Shown here one piece after another: positions 14,015 to 23,041 of a stretch of 64,000 bases of DNA. Position numbers and translations under genes: made by a program. This DNA is from Halocaridina rubra (lineage: Eukaryota; Arthropoda; Malacostraca; Decapoda; Atyidae): positions 47,501 through 111,500 of the forward strand of contig JAXCGZ010001915.1 in the NCBI GenBank assembly GCA_037179515.1. The letters are read 5' to 3'. The first letter of the stretch is position 1. Each line of letters starts with the position of its first letter. The notes beneath the pieces are model-generated. The model was not told the origin of the DNA, did not search any database, and saw only the letters and a list, made by a program, of their open reading frames with translations.

Positions 14015-14440
14015 TCATGCAGCGACTAGAGTAGGTAAACCGGCTTTTGGACCTAAAATGGCTAATAATGGTTTGTGGTCAATGACTAACTTAAATTCCT
14101 TCCTGCTGTGGAATTTCTTTACAGCATATACTAGTGCAAGGTCCTCCTTTTCAATTTGTGAATAGTTTCTTTCTGCCTTATTCAATAATCTAGATGCATA
14201 AGCAATTGGCCTTTCTGTGCCTTTGGGCATTACATGAGCTAAAATTGCACCTAAGCCTACCTGTGAGGTGTCACACTAGTTTTACCGGCAGGTCCATTCT
14301 GAATTGAGTCAAGAAGTTTGGAGAAGTTATTTCTGCTTTTATTTTTTCAAAGGACTGCTGACAGTACACTGACCAGTGCCATTCTACGTCTTTGTTTAAC
14401 AGTCAATATAGTGGTTCTGCTAGGGTAGCTTACTCTTTTA
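14015..14440 (-). pseudogene. E1 RNase H remnant
   Basis: The minus strand reads RPIAYASRLLNKAERNYSQIEKEDLALVYAVKKF and then LVIDHKPLLAILGPKAGLPT, the RNase H signature of Gypsy pols (Tyr-Ser...Glu...Ala, then Asp-His-Lys-Pro). The segment upstream, with LLNKDVEWHW, is broken by stops. E2 carries the same block in a better state at 59.9-60.3 kb. Confidence 0.8.
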
Positions 14441-14739
14441 CTATCCGTCAAATGTCACAAGTCCTAAAAATTATTGTAGCTCCTTGACATTTTCAGGCAC
14501 TTTTGCTGCCTGTACTTCCCTGACTTTGTCATCTGTCTTGTAAATTCCCTGGTCTATTATTTTGAACCTTAAATATTCACTTGCTAAAGCTTTAAAAGGA
14601 CATTTGCTCTTTTTCGTTTTCATTCCATTTTCTTGAATGCATTTCAACACTGCTACTAGTCTTTCTTGAAGCTAGCTCTTGTCCTTTCCTGCTACTACTA
14701 TGTCATCGACAAAACAAAATACTCCGGGCAATTCCATTG

Positions 14740-15379
14740 AATATCTTATTCATGGCTTGCTGCCATATTGCAGTATTGCTGGCTACTCCATATGGTAGTC
14801 AGCTGAGATGAAATAACCCTAGATGAGTATTTACTGTACAGTATTCTTGTGACTTGTCATCCATTACTAACTGCTGAAAGGCATGTTCTAGGTCAAGTTT
14901 TGAAAAGATATTACATTCTCCTAGGGCTGCAAACATGTTTGTAGGGCTGGGTAGAGGGTATTGGGCTATTTGTAACTGTGGGTTTAGTGTTACCTTATAA
15001 TCTCCACACAGCCGGACGCCTTCATCTTGTTTTGCTACCGGAACTAAAGGGGTTCCCCAGTCTAAATACATTGCTCTCTCCCATGTGCCTTCTGCTTCTA
15101 AGCTTTTAATTTCCTATACAACTGAGGCCTTTAAAGCAAATGGAATAGGTCTAGGAGCAAAAAACTTGGGTGTTGCATCAGATTTCAGAACTAAGGTTGC
15201 TTTTGTGTTTTTACTGTGCCATCTCCTTCAGTAAAAATCTCCTTAAAGTCTGAAAACACATCACTCACAAGGGTAACAGTTTTATGTTCTACCTTCAGAA
15301 CTTTCAAAATTTCCGACCATTTTACCTGAAAATGTTTCAACCAATCTAAACCCATTAATGTCTGACCTTGGCCTTTCAC
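14740..15379 (-). pseudogene. E1 reverse-transcriptase N-terminal half, broken
   Basis: Readable pieces on the minus strand are GLDWLKHFQVKWSEI and VFSDFKEIFTEGDG (protease-RT linker), then WGTPLVPVAKQDEGVRLCGDYK, LQIAQYPLPSPTNMFAALG and FSKLDLEHAFQQLVMDDKS. The Asp in KLDLEHAF is the first catalytic aspartate. The YxDD-type region near 14700 is shifted and cannot be read in frame. Several frameshifts separate the pieces. Confidence 0.82.
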
Positions 15380-15424
15380 AATGGTGAGGGGTAGATCCTG
15401 TGCTATTTGCTGATCATACTGAAC

Positions 15425-16526
15425 TTAACCATGGCTGAACCTACTACCTTGATGTTGTGTGCATTGTAATCCCACAGAACTTATTGCAAGTTCTATGGAC
15501 AAATTAGGTATTTTGCGTGCCACCTGTTCTGACATCACAGAGACGTCTGCAGCTGTGTCAACATGGATGATAACAGGCGCACTGTTTATGATTGCTGCAA
15601 TCATTAACCTCTTGTCTTTGCTACTTACAGAGTTCATTTGAAAAGCAAATTCTGGTTTACTATTATCTAATTGCTCTGATGGCTCGTTTGACTGACCATT
15701 CTGTTGTGTTTCAGGTTTAACTGAGGTGTAATTGATGTATTTCTCTATTTTGCTGAGCCTACACATTTTACTGAAATGACCCTTGCGTCCACGACTGTTA
15801 TATTTCATGTCAGTTGCTGGACACTTTGTCCTGTCACTAGGATAATGACCTGCCTTACCACACCTGAAGCATGGTTTTGTATTTGTGGAATGTTTACCAT
15901 CAGGTTTCCTTTGAGCTGGCGTGTTTTTACCTTGTTGCCATTGCCGTTTACCATACTGGGAGGACACTTTATTAACCTGAAAATTATTTAGTGGACCCTC
16001 AATGGCTTGAGCTGGAGAATTTGCTGGTTCCAGTATCCTAGCTGTGTAAAAAACCTAATCTAATGTTAGGGTTTTCTCCTTAAGCAATTTTTTTCTAAGT
16101 TCATGTGAATTACATTTGGCTATAACCTAACCTATTATGACATCCTCCTTGTTATGGAACTCACTAGTAGAAGTTAGCTCTCTCTAACTTGGTAACAAAA
16201 ACATCAACTGATTCACTTGCATCATGGGTGCACTGGCTAAACCTAAATCTCTCATATCTGAAATTAATTTTAGCAGCAAAATAGGCATTTAAACAATCAA
16301 TTGTTTGCTCAAGGGTGTTACCTGCAGGTGTGAGGGTTTTATACACCTCCTGTACCTCTAGACCTACTACATGGAGTGGCAGGGCATGCTTCTGTTCATC
16401 CTTGGTGACTCCTATGGCCTTCAGGTAGATGTCAAATGAATCTATCCACTTATTCCACCTTTGTGCAATAGTTGAAGGTTCCTATTGTATGGAAAACGCT
16501 CTGGGCATGGGTGGATTGAGCGCCAT
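15425..16526 (-). pseudogene. E1 gag and protease remnant
   Basis: A minus ATG at 16526 opens MALNPPMPRAFSIQ, hits a stop at codon 15, then continues WNKWIDSFDIYLKAIGVTKDEQKHALPL and VYKTLTPAGNTLEQTIDCLNAYF, typical Gypsy gag (retrotrans_gag-like). The first zinc knuckle is CFRCGKAGHYPSDRTKC. The second has lost two cysteines (KYNSRGRKGHFSKMC). The protease active site reads VIIHVDTAADVSVMSE near 15570. Stops and shifts separate gag from protease. The start is chosen because it lies about 100 bases from the PBS-like site. Confidence 0.8.
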
Positions 16527-16619
16527 GGTTGTGGTTGACTGCTTTGGGCTGGTTACACACTCCTACCAAAACTTGGTTGGTGCCAAATGTACTGCTTCCT
16601 CTTCCTGGTGTCGTTACCA

Positions 16620-16630
16620 CTCGTCGCCAC
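16620..16630 (-). other. Candidate primer-binding site of Gypsy E1
   Basis: The minus strand reads GTGGCGACGAG immediately after an LTR end ...TATAACA. TGGCGAC-type sites next to the 5' LTR are common in Gypsy elements. The position, directly between LTR and gag, supports it. Confidence 0.6.
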
Positions 16631-17306
16631 TGTTATATTTCTTACCTGTTAAAGATAAGTAGATGGTTGTAAAACTCTATGAAGCTCTATAATTGTGTAT
16701 GAGTTGTAGTCATTATAATATATATCCCATCCTCGTAGCCACTGTTATATTTCTTACCTGTTAAAGATAGGTAGGTGGTTGTAGAGCTCTATGAACCCTC
16801 CTGGCTAGTACAGTGGTAATGCATTGGCCTCGCATTCGTGAGGTCGACGGATCGCGCCCCGTCAAGGCAAGAGAGTTTAAGCTGTTTACTGGGGAGGTTA
16901 CTGCTGTGGCTGGTCACCACAGAGGGGGGGTTGGGACCTGTACCGGCTGGCGACCGCCCTATGAGTCCTCCATGACCCGTTCCACCCATCCGTGGATGGA
17001 GAATCTAAAATAAAAAGCTCTATGACGTTCTATAATTTTGTATGATGTGTAGTCATTATAATACATATCCTATTCTCGTCGTTAATATTACATAGATGAT
17101 GTGGGGTGGATTGTATATACAACTATACTGTAACTGCTTTTATTTTGTTACGCCATTTGTAGAAGAGTATAAATTCTAAAACTAAACAAAATATATAAAT
17201 GACATGATAACAGTCAATAATACCGGATAATACTGAAACATTTAATGAAAGGACCGAAATCCTTATATGAAGGATCGAAGCATACTATTTGTGGTTGGCC
17301 ATGACA
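16631..17306 (-). repeat. 5' LTR of Gypsy E1, enlarged by a tandem duplication and a SINE
   Basis: Read on the minus strand it begins TGTCATGGCC at 17306 and ends AAATATAACA at 16631, giving the TGT...ACA ends expected of an LTR. It is followed by a PBS-like site. A segment of about 112 bases at the gag-proximal end is duplicated in tandem (TGTTATATTTCTTACC starts at 16631 and 16743), and SINE 2 sits in the second unit. Without these, the LTR would be about 330 bases. No second LTR is seen in the window, so the limits rest on the ends and the PBS alone. Confidence 0.6.
16795..17015 (+). mobile_element. tRNA-derived SINE 2, inserted in the E1 LTR
   Basis: The head resembles a tRNA (A-box-like CTAGTACAGTGG, then CCTCGCATTCGTGAGG as an anticodon-like arm, then GGTCGACGGATCGCGCCCC as the B-box region). 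A unique body follows, then a small hairpin CCATCC-GT-GGATGG and an A-rich end. It is flanked by a 10-base direct repeat AGCTCTATGA (16785-16794 and 17016-17025), a clear target-site duplication. The surrounding LTR sequence also exists without the SINE in the neighbouring unit at 16631-16742, which confirms both insertion points. Confidence 0.85.
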
Positions 17307-17541
17307 CCAGCCGCCCGTTGAAAGACTACGACTGAAGGTATTAGGATGCAACTAGGACTGGTCCAGACAGTTCCAGGTTGAATCTTCCTTCAGGACGGTT
17401 CTTTCCTCATGCCTACATCTACACTGAATATTCTGGCATATTCATTACACATCTCTTGCTATTCCATTACATTTGACAAGTCACAACATTCTGCACATCT
17501 TTCTCTTTTACTCTCCTTTTCCTCACATTTTGTCATTATTT

Positions 17542-20124
17542 ATGGAAGGTTCACAACTAATGGCCCCCAGTACCCGGCATAGTGGGGTGCGAAGAATCTC
17601 CGGGGTTCGTGTTGACTCCACCATTGGCTTGAGGGCAGACACGCCTGGTGGTAGTAATGGTTCTGCTCTTAACCTTGCACCTCCTAATAGATCTGCTTCT
17701 TTCACTCTTCACTATTCAAACATTCGTGGGCTGTACTCTAATCTTTCGTCTGTGGAACAGCACTTGGGCTCTTTCCTCCCTAACCTCCTCCTCCTATCTG
17801 AAACCCAGTTGTCTATACATGCTTCCACTGACCCTTTCCAAATCTCCCACTATAATCTGTATACTCGTTTTCGTTCCAAAGGTGGGGTCTGTGCTTACTG
17901 CAACATTAACACTCCTACTGTGAGGCTCATGGACCTTGAATCTCCTGACTTTGATGTTCTCTGGCTAAAAGTCTATCTCTCCACTACCACTATCATCCTT
18001 TGCTTCTGCTACTGTTCTCCAAACTCCACCGAGTTTGTATCTTTCTTTGAATATCTCTCCTCGTGCCATGAGTCCTTGCTATCTTCTCACCCACATGCCG
18101 AAGTTCTCTACATTGGAGACTTCAATGTACACCACAGCGAGTGGCTTCATTCTTCTCACACTGATGTGGGAGGAAGCGAGGCTCTTGCTTTCTCTATTAC
18201 TCATGATCTGGAGCAAATTATTAAACATCCTACTCGTGTTCCTGATCGTCACGAACATGCTGCTAACATTCTTGACCTTTTTTTTACTTCTAACCCTTCA
18301 AACTACTCTTATTCCGTGCTTTCCCCTCTTGGTAAATCTGACCACTCCATGATCTCTGTCTCTTCCATTTTTGCTCCCCCTCCACCAATCCCTCCTACTC
18401 AACGCCGCCTTTGGCACTTCGAGCGAACTCAATATGAAAATTTGCGTAATTTTCTCTTTGACTTTCCATGGGATGACTACTGCTTTCGGTCCCGCAACCC
18501 TGATCGGGTAGCTGTAAAAGTTGCCGAGATCATGACCACGGGAATGGAGGCGTACATCCCCTCTTTTACAAAAACTTTCTCTCCCCCTAAACCTTGGTTT
18601 GACCGTGCCTGCTCCATGGCTATCCAGGCTAGGAATCAGGCTCACCGATCTTACCAAGCCTCTCCTTCCGATTTAACTCGCTCTGCTTTTATTATAGCTA
18701 GGAATCGCTGTGCAGCTCAGATTCGAAGGTCTAAGGCTTCCTTTATAAGAAGGAAAGTTGATGACCTTAACTCCTCTCCCACCGACAAATGCTTCTGGTC
18801 CTTAGCCAAAAACCTCTCCAAAAACTTCTGTAACTCAAACTTTCCCCCTCTCATTCGTTCTGATGGTTCTATAGCTTGCTCTCCCACTGACAAAGCCACT
18901 CTCTTTGGCTCTCATTTTTCTGCCAACTCTTCTATCAACGATTCCAGCACACCTGTTCCTCAGTCTTTTCCCCTCTCTAACCCTATGCCCTCCCTTATCC
19001 TTTCTTCACACAAAGTTCATAAGGTTCTTCGCTCTCTAAAGACAAACAAGGCATCTGGTCCCGATGGTATCCCTGCAAGGTTCCTTAAGGAATTTGCAGA
19101 TGAACTGGCTCCCGTGCTTTGCCGTCTTTTTCACCTCATTCTGTCAACCAGTATCTATCCTTCATCTTGGAAGCATGCTCTAGTTCAACCTGTTCCTAAG
19201 AAGGGTGACCGCTCTATTCCTTCTAACTACCGACCTATTGCTCTAACCTCCTCTATTGCTAAAGTTTTCGAAACTTTGCTCAATGCTCACTTCTTGAAAC
19301 GCCTTGAATCTAACTCACTTATCTCCGATCAAGAAGATAAAAACAAACAGCTAAATGACAACCTAAAGGAATTAGATGTTAGTTCACTGCTATCTTCTGA
19401 GAGAGACGAGATTGCTGCTTGGAATGTTCAGATTAAGGAAAACATTGAACAGTTCAGAAAAGAGTTCCAGGAGCTGAATATGGAAAATGATGCCATGAAA
19501 ACGTCCTTTGCTGATGCACTAAAGGGGAATGTGGCAGTAAAAGAGGCTGTAAAGGTGGTGGCACTGGAAAACATACAAACAGTTGACTATAAAGAGACAG
19601 TAATCGAAAAAATGAAAGACGTTGTGATGGAAAGGGCAAACCCACTCATCAGACAGGCACTTGATAAGGAGAAGACAGTGGTAATCTCAGGCATAAGTGA
19701 ATCCCAGGAGCCAACATGGCAGGGGAGACTTGAAGAAAATAAAGCTAGGGTTGTAGACCTGATAAGAAAGCTTGGAGTAGTATGTGGTCCTGAGGATATT
19801 GTAAACATACACCAACTAGGTAAATATTCGAGGGAAGGAAAGCCGAGACCAACAAAAGTAACCTTTGAGAGAGGGGAGACATGTAGGGAAATATTGTTGA
19901 GAAAAAAAAGTCTAAAAGACCTTCAAGAATGCAAAGAAGTGTTCATTAGACGATACAGAACACAGGAAGAGATGGGAAAGATCAAAAACTTGTTGCAAGA
20001 GGCAAGAAGGTTAAATGATGAAAGAAATGAAGAAGAGAAGAAAAATTTTCGTTACGGAATACTTCCAGACAAAGGGGAGATAAAGAAGATAATGACAGAA
20101 GATCAGGGGATGGGGCCTCATTAA
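17542..20124 (+). CDS. Chimeric ORF: family B endonuclease and partial RT fused in frame to family A ORF1 C-terminus
   Basis: One open frame of about 860 codons from the ATG at 17542; an in-frame TTG extension back to 17473 is less likely. Residues 1-597 are family B: an endonuclease with Asn in YSNIRG (60), Glu in LLSETQL (87), GDFN (192-195), LDLFFTSN and KSDH (about 265-268), then a linker and RT fingers up to LESNSLISD. At 19331 the sequence switches to family A ORF1 at EDKNKQLNDNLKEL. It continues in phase through the coiled coil and the RRM-like tail to the A ORF1 stop at 20122-20124. The RT palm and its catalytic Asps are absent. The fusion is an accident of the A9 insertion; whether it is expressed is unknown. 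Confidence 0.85.
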   Translation: MEGSQLMAPSTRHSGVRRISGVRVDSTIGLRADTPGGSNGSALNLAPPNRSASFTLHYSNIRGLYSNLSSVEQHLGSFLPNLLLLSETQLSIHASTDPFQISHYNLYTRFRSKGGVCAYCNINTPTVRLMDLESPDFDVLWLKVYLSTTTIILCFCYCSPNSTEFVSFFEYLSSCHESLLSSHPHAEVLYIGDFNVHHSEWLHSSHTDVGGSEALAFSITHDLEQIIKHPTRVPDRHEHAANILDLFFTSNPSNYSYSVLSPLGKSDHSMISVSSIFAPPPPIPPTQRRLWHFERTQYENLRNFLFDFPWDDYCFRSRNPDRVAVKVAEIMTTGMEAYIPSFTKTFSPPKPWFDRACSMAIQARNQAHRSYQASPSDLTRSAFIIARNRCAAQIRRSKASFIRRKVDDLNSSPTDKCFWSLAKNLSKNFCNSNFPPLIRSDGSIACSPTDKATLFGSHFSANSSINDSSTPVPQSFPLSNPMPSLILSSHKVHKVLRSLKTNKASGPDGIPARFLKEFADELAPVLCRLFHLILSTSIYPSSWKHALVQPVPKKGDRSIPSNYRPIALTSSIAKVFETLLNAHFLKRLESNSLISDQEDKNKQLNDNLKELDVSSLLSSERDEIAAWNVQIKENIEQFRKEFQELNMENDAMKTSFADALKGNVAVKEAVKVVALENIQTVDYKETVIEKMKDVVMERANPLIRQALDKEKTVVISGISESQEPTWQGRLEENKARVVDLIRKLGVVCGPEDIVNIHQLGKYSREGKPRPTKVTFERGETCREILLRKKSLKDLQECKEVFIRRYRTQEEMGKIKNLLQEARRLNDERNEEEKKNFRYGILPDKGEIKKIMTEDQGMGPH

Positions 20125-20126
20125 GA

Positions 20127-22949
20127 TTGTTATACACAAATGCTGATGGATTAGCTGGTAAGGCAGTAGAATTAAAAGATAGGATTCACAACAGTAAGGC
20201 AGATATAGTAGCAATTACAGAGACTAAGTTGAGTGAGGACATAAACAGTGTCACAGTTTTTCCTAAGGGCTTCAGAATACTAAGGGTCGAAAGATCTGAG
20301 AGGACTGGTGGAGGGATAGCACTGCTCATAAGTGAGAGGATTCAAGTTGAAGAGATAAACTTGGCTATAGAAAGTGAGTTCAGGGAATTTCTTGTTGCTC
20401 GCATAAATACTGGGTCAGAGAGCATTATAATAACTGTTGTATACAACCCACCAAGGAACCAAAATAGGCTTGAAATTTATGAGGAAAGTCATATAGGTAC
20501 GATTGAAGTCATAAACTCAGTTGTTAACATGGCGCGGGAGAAAAAATGTAGGATTTTGATTATGGGAGACTTTAATCATAAAGAGATAGATTGGATAAAT
20601 CTTGACCCACACAGTGGTGAGGACTCCTTTGGGGCAAGATTCCTAGATTGCGTACAAGGGAATTTCCTACACCAACATGTAATGGAACCAACAAGAGCCA
20701 GGGGTGGGGATGAGCCATCACTACTTGATCTGGTGTTCACAGATAATGTGTTGGATATTGAAAATATTGAGTATGAACCACCAATTGGAAAGAGTGACCA
20801 CTGTGTGTTGTTGATGGAGTATATCATTGAAGACATGCTTCCTGAGAGTAGAGGCACTGAGGACATGAGGGGGAACTATCAGAAAGGAGATTACATCAAA
20901 ATGAATGAGCTTTTTGCAGTTATTGACTGGAGAACCTTATTTTACAACAAATCTGTACAAGAAATGTATGACATCTTTTGTGAGAAATATGGGAAGATTG
21001 TAGATTGCTGCATACCTGTCACCAAAGTAGGTGTAATTCATGCCAGAGAGAAATGGTTCAATAATGGGTGTAAAAGAGCTAAGGAGTGGAGAGACAAATG
21101 CTGGAAAAGGTATAGGAGGAGAAAAAACATAAATGCCTGGCAAACCTACAAAAGAGCAAGAAATGACTACCTAAGTAAAAGGAGAGAGGCAGAGAAAGAT
21201 TATGAGAGGGACATCACCAGGAAGGCGAAAGAAAATCCCAAGCTTTTCCACAGCTTTATCAGAGGAAAACTGAAGGTAAAAGAACAGGTTTTAAGGCTAA
21301 AGAGAGCGGATGGAAGCATCACTGAGACGGACGAAGAGATCTGCAAAGAATTGAACAAGGAGTTTCAGTCAGTATTTACAGTAGAAAATACCCCACCCCC
21401 TCAGATTGCAGTGATAGAAGCTCAAGGGCCGGTATTAGAGAACATCAACCTTACAGCCACAGAGGTATGCAAAGCGCTGATGGATTTAGATGTTCATAAA
21501 GCTACAGGTCCTGATGACATATCCCCTCATGTGCTTAAAAAATGCGCAAACACAATATCAGTGGCACTAAGTATCATATTTAAGGAGTCATTGGAGTCGG
21601 GGGAGATTCCAAGATGCTGGAAACAAGCAAATGTGATACCTATCTTCAAAAAGGGAAGGAGGGATACGGCTCTGAACTATAGACCAGTTTCCTTGACCAG
21701 CATAGTTTGCAAAGTTATGGAGAAACTACTAAGGAAACATATCTCTCTTCACTTGGAATCCTTCAACTTTTTGTCAGTGAGGCAACATGGCTTCAGAGAA
21801 GGAAGATCAACAGTAACAAACTTATTAGAATTTTATGATGAGGTAAGCCAAATCTTACAGGAAAGAGAGGGCTGGGCAGATTGCATATTCCTAGACTTCC
21901 AGAAAGCGTTTGACACTGTTCCACATGGGAGACTTATTAGGAAGCTGCAATCAATGGCTAGAATAGGTGGAAATGTCTTGGAATGGATAAAAACTTACTT
22001 AGAAGGAAGGGAACAGAGGGTTAGAGTAAGACACTCAGTGTCTGAATGGAGAAGAGTTAGTAGTGGAGTTCCACAGGGTTCAGTTTTAGGGCCACTTTTG
22101 TTCCTTGTATATGTAAATGACCTACCAGAGTCTGTAAATTCATTCATGAATATGTTTGCAGATGATGCAAAGATTGTGAAGAAAGTAAAAAACGAGAACA
22201 ATGGTAGAGAACTTCAGGAGGATCTAAATAATCTGCATGAGTGGTCAGAAAAGTGGCTAATGAAATTCAATACCTCAAAATGTAAGGTAATGAGAATGGG
22301 TACAAGTGCAAGAAGGCCCAAGCTTGACTACTCGGTGGCTGGAGTACAACTTCAGGAGACAGAAAATGAGAGAGATCTAGGAGTAAACATATTGGCAGAT
22401 TTGTCTCCAGAAATACATATAAATGGCGTAGTAAGGGCAGCATATGCATTCTTATCAAATGTAAGGGTAGCCTTCAGGCACATGGACAAGGAAATGTTCA
22501 GAAATATTTATGTAACCTATGTGAGGCCAAAACTCGAATATGCAGCCCCCTTTTGGAATCCGCACTTGAAAAAGCACATAGCTAAGCTTGAAAAAGTTCA
22601 AAGACATGCCACAAAACTGGTGCCAGAAATACGCAATCTCGGTTATGATGAGAGGCTGAGGGAATTAGACTTGCCATCACTCGAAGCTAGAAGAGTAAGG
22701 GGGGATATGGTGACAGTCTTTAAATTCCTTCATGGTTATGATAGAGTGGATAGGGATCGATATTTCGATATGGCTGGCTCTAGAACTAGAGGTCATAGTT
22801 TGAAGCTTCGGAAGAAAACTTGTTTGCAGGATGTAAGGAAATACTTTTTCAGTGTAAGAGTAGTTGATAATTGGAATTCGCTAAGCGAGGAGGTAGTTAA
22901 TGCTACCTCAATCCATAGTTTTAAGGACAGGTATGATAAGTATCACTAA
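20127..22949 (+). CDS. Family A ORF2: APE endonuclease plus reverse transcriptase, intact, 940 residues
   Basis: The enzyme nicks target DNA and copies the element RNA at the nick (target-primed reverse transcription). The endonuclease spans about residues 1-230, with Asn5 in LYTNADG, Glu32 in ITETKL, GDFN at 147-150, LDLVFTDN at 200-207 and SDH at 223-225, all in expected order. The RT shows NYRPVSLTS, motif [10 protein letters not shown] with Asp590, [13 protein letters not shown], and FADD at 677-680. A thumb-like C-terminal region follows. No stop or shift interrupts it, and the length is normal. There is no ATG at the N-terminus: the frame enters from ORF1 and the first usable triplet two bases after the ORF1 stop is TTG. 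The next in-frame ATG is at residue 135, inside the endonuclease. Confidence 0.93.
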   Translation: MLYTNADGLAGKAVELKDRIHNSKADIVAITETKLSEDINSVTVFPKGFRILRVERSERTGGGIALLISERIQVEEINLAIESEFREFLVARINTGSESIIITVVYNPPRNQNRLEIYEESHIGTIEVINSVVNMAREKKCRILIMGDFNHKEIDWINLDPHSGEDSFGARFLDCVQGNFLHQHVMEPTRARGGDEPSLLDLVFTDNVLDIENIEYEPPIGKSDHCVLLMEYIIEDMLPESRGTEDMRGNYQKGDYIKMNELFAVIDWRTLFYNKSVQEMYDIFCEKYGKIVDCCIPVTKVGVIHAREKWFNNGCKRAKEWRDKCWKRYRRRKNINAWQTYKRARNDYLSKRREAEKDYERDITRKAKENPKLFHSFIRGKLKVKEQVLRLKRADGSITETDEEICKELNKEFQSVFTVENTPPPQIAVIEAQGPVLENINLTATEVCKALMDLDVHKATGPDDISPHVLKKCANTISVALSIIFKESLESGEIPRCWKQANVIPIFKKGRRDTALNYRPVSLTSIVCKVMEKLLRKHISLHLESFNFLSVRQHGFREGRSTVTNLLEFYDEVSQILQEREGWADCIFLDFQKAFDTVPHGRLIRKLQSMARIGGNVLEWIKTYLEGREQRVRVRHSVSEWRRVSSGVPQGSVLGPLLFLVYVNDLPESVNSFMNMFADDAKIVKKVKNENNGRELQEDLNNLHEWSEKWLMKFNTSKCKVMRMGTSARRPKLDYSVAGVQLQETENERDLGVNILADLSPEIHINGVVRAAYAFLSNVRVAFRHMDKEMFRNIYVTYVRPKLEYAAPFWNPHLKKHIAKLEKVQRHATKLVPEIRNLGYDERLRELDLPSLEARRVRGDMVTVFKFLHGYDRVDRDRYFDMAGSRTRGHSLKLRKKTCLQDVRKYFFSVRVVDNWNSLSEEVVNATSIHSFKDRYDKYH

Positions 22950-22974
22950 GTCTAAAAATGGAACCGATCAGGAG

Positions 22975-23007
22975 ACGGGAAGATACGAGCTTTGGGCTCT
23001 TTCCCGT
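22975..23007 (+). other. Conserved 3' stem-loop of family A (A9 copy)
   Basis: ACGGGAA (22975-22981) pairs with TTCCCGT (23001-23007), and an inner GAGC (22987-22990) pairs with GCTC (22996-22999) around loop TTTGG. The same structure, some with changes, occurs in A1, A2, A3, A4, A7, A8, A10 and A11. In CR1/L2-like elements such 3' hairpins are where the RT binds its RNA; that role is inferred here. Confidence 0.8.
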
Positions 23008-23010
23008 AAA

Positions 23011-23041
23011 CACAATTAGGTAATCACAATTAGGTAATCAC
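23011..23041 (+). repeat. Family A 3' tail: CACAATTAGGTAAT x 2 plus CAC
   Basis: Two exact 14-base units and a partial third. Copies in this window carry one (A1, A2, A11) or two units (A3, A4, A7, A8, A9, A10). A short repeated tail in place of poly-A is a known trait of CR1/L2-type LINEs. Confidence 0.9.

Larger units (their letters stand above)
12880..17306 (-). mobile_element. Gypsy-type LTR retrotransposon E1: 5' LTR, gag, protease, RT, RNase H, integrase
   Basis: On the minus strand the order is LTR (17306-16631), PBS-like GTGGCGACGAG, gag from 16526, zinc knuckle, protease, RT, RNase H and integrase, ending near 12880. This order (integrase last) defines the Ty3/Gypsy type. Gag and pol are full of stops and frameshifts, and the integrase lacks its zinc finger. 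A 3' LTR matching 16631-17306 was not found to the left. E1 resembles E2 at 54.5-61.1 kb in RT and integrase and is probably the same lineage. Confidence 0.85.
19332..23041 (+). mobile_element. LINE family A copy A9: 5'-truncated in ORF1, intact ORF2 and 3' end
   Basis: This is the best copy of family A and the reference for the others. It starts in ORF1 (EDKNKQLND), keeps the rest of ORF1 to 20124 and the complete ORF2 (20127-22949), and has a 3' UTR with a hairpin (22975-23007) and two CACAATTAGGTAAT tail units ending CAC at 23041. It lies inside the RT of B1. Paralogue B2 shows the unfilled site as CCGATCACCAG. The 5' junction shares CA and the 3' junction shares ATCAC with the target, so any target duplication is 4-5 bases at most and cannot be told from the tail. 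Hairpin plus short repeated tail resembles CR1/L2-type LINEs. Confidence 0.93.

Noticed and set aside
20043..20049. A_AAT_TTT slippery heptamer in the correct phase for -1 frameshifting from ORF1 to ORF2 in A9
   Set aside because: A7 and A8 have T at the first position, so the motif is not conserved and is unlikely to be the family mechanism.
21995..22201. Recurrent 60-96 residue antisense frames in every family A copy
   Set aside because: They are mirror frames of the ORF2 sense strand; their recurrence follows from copy similarity.
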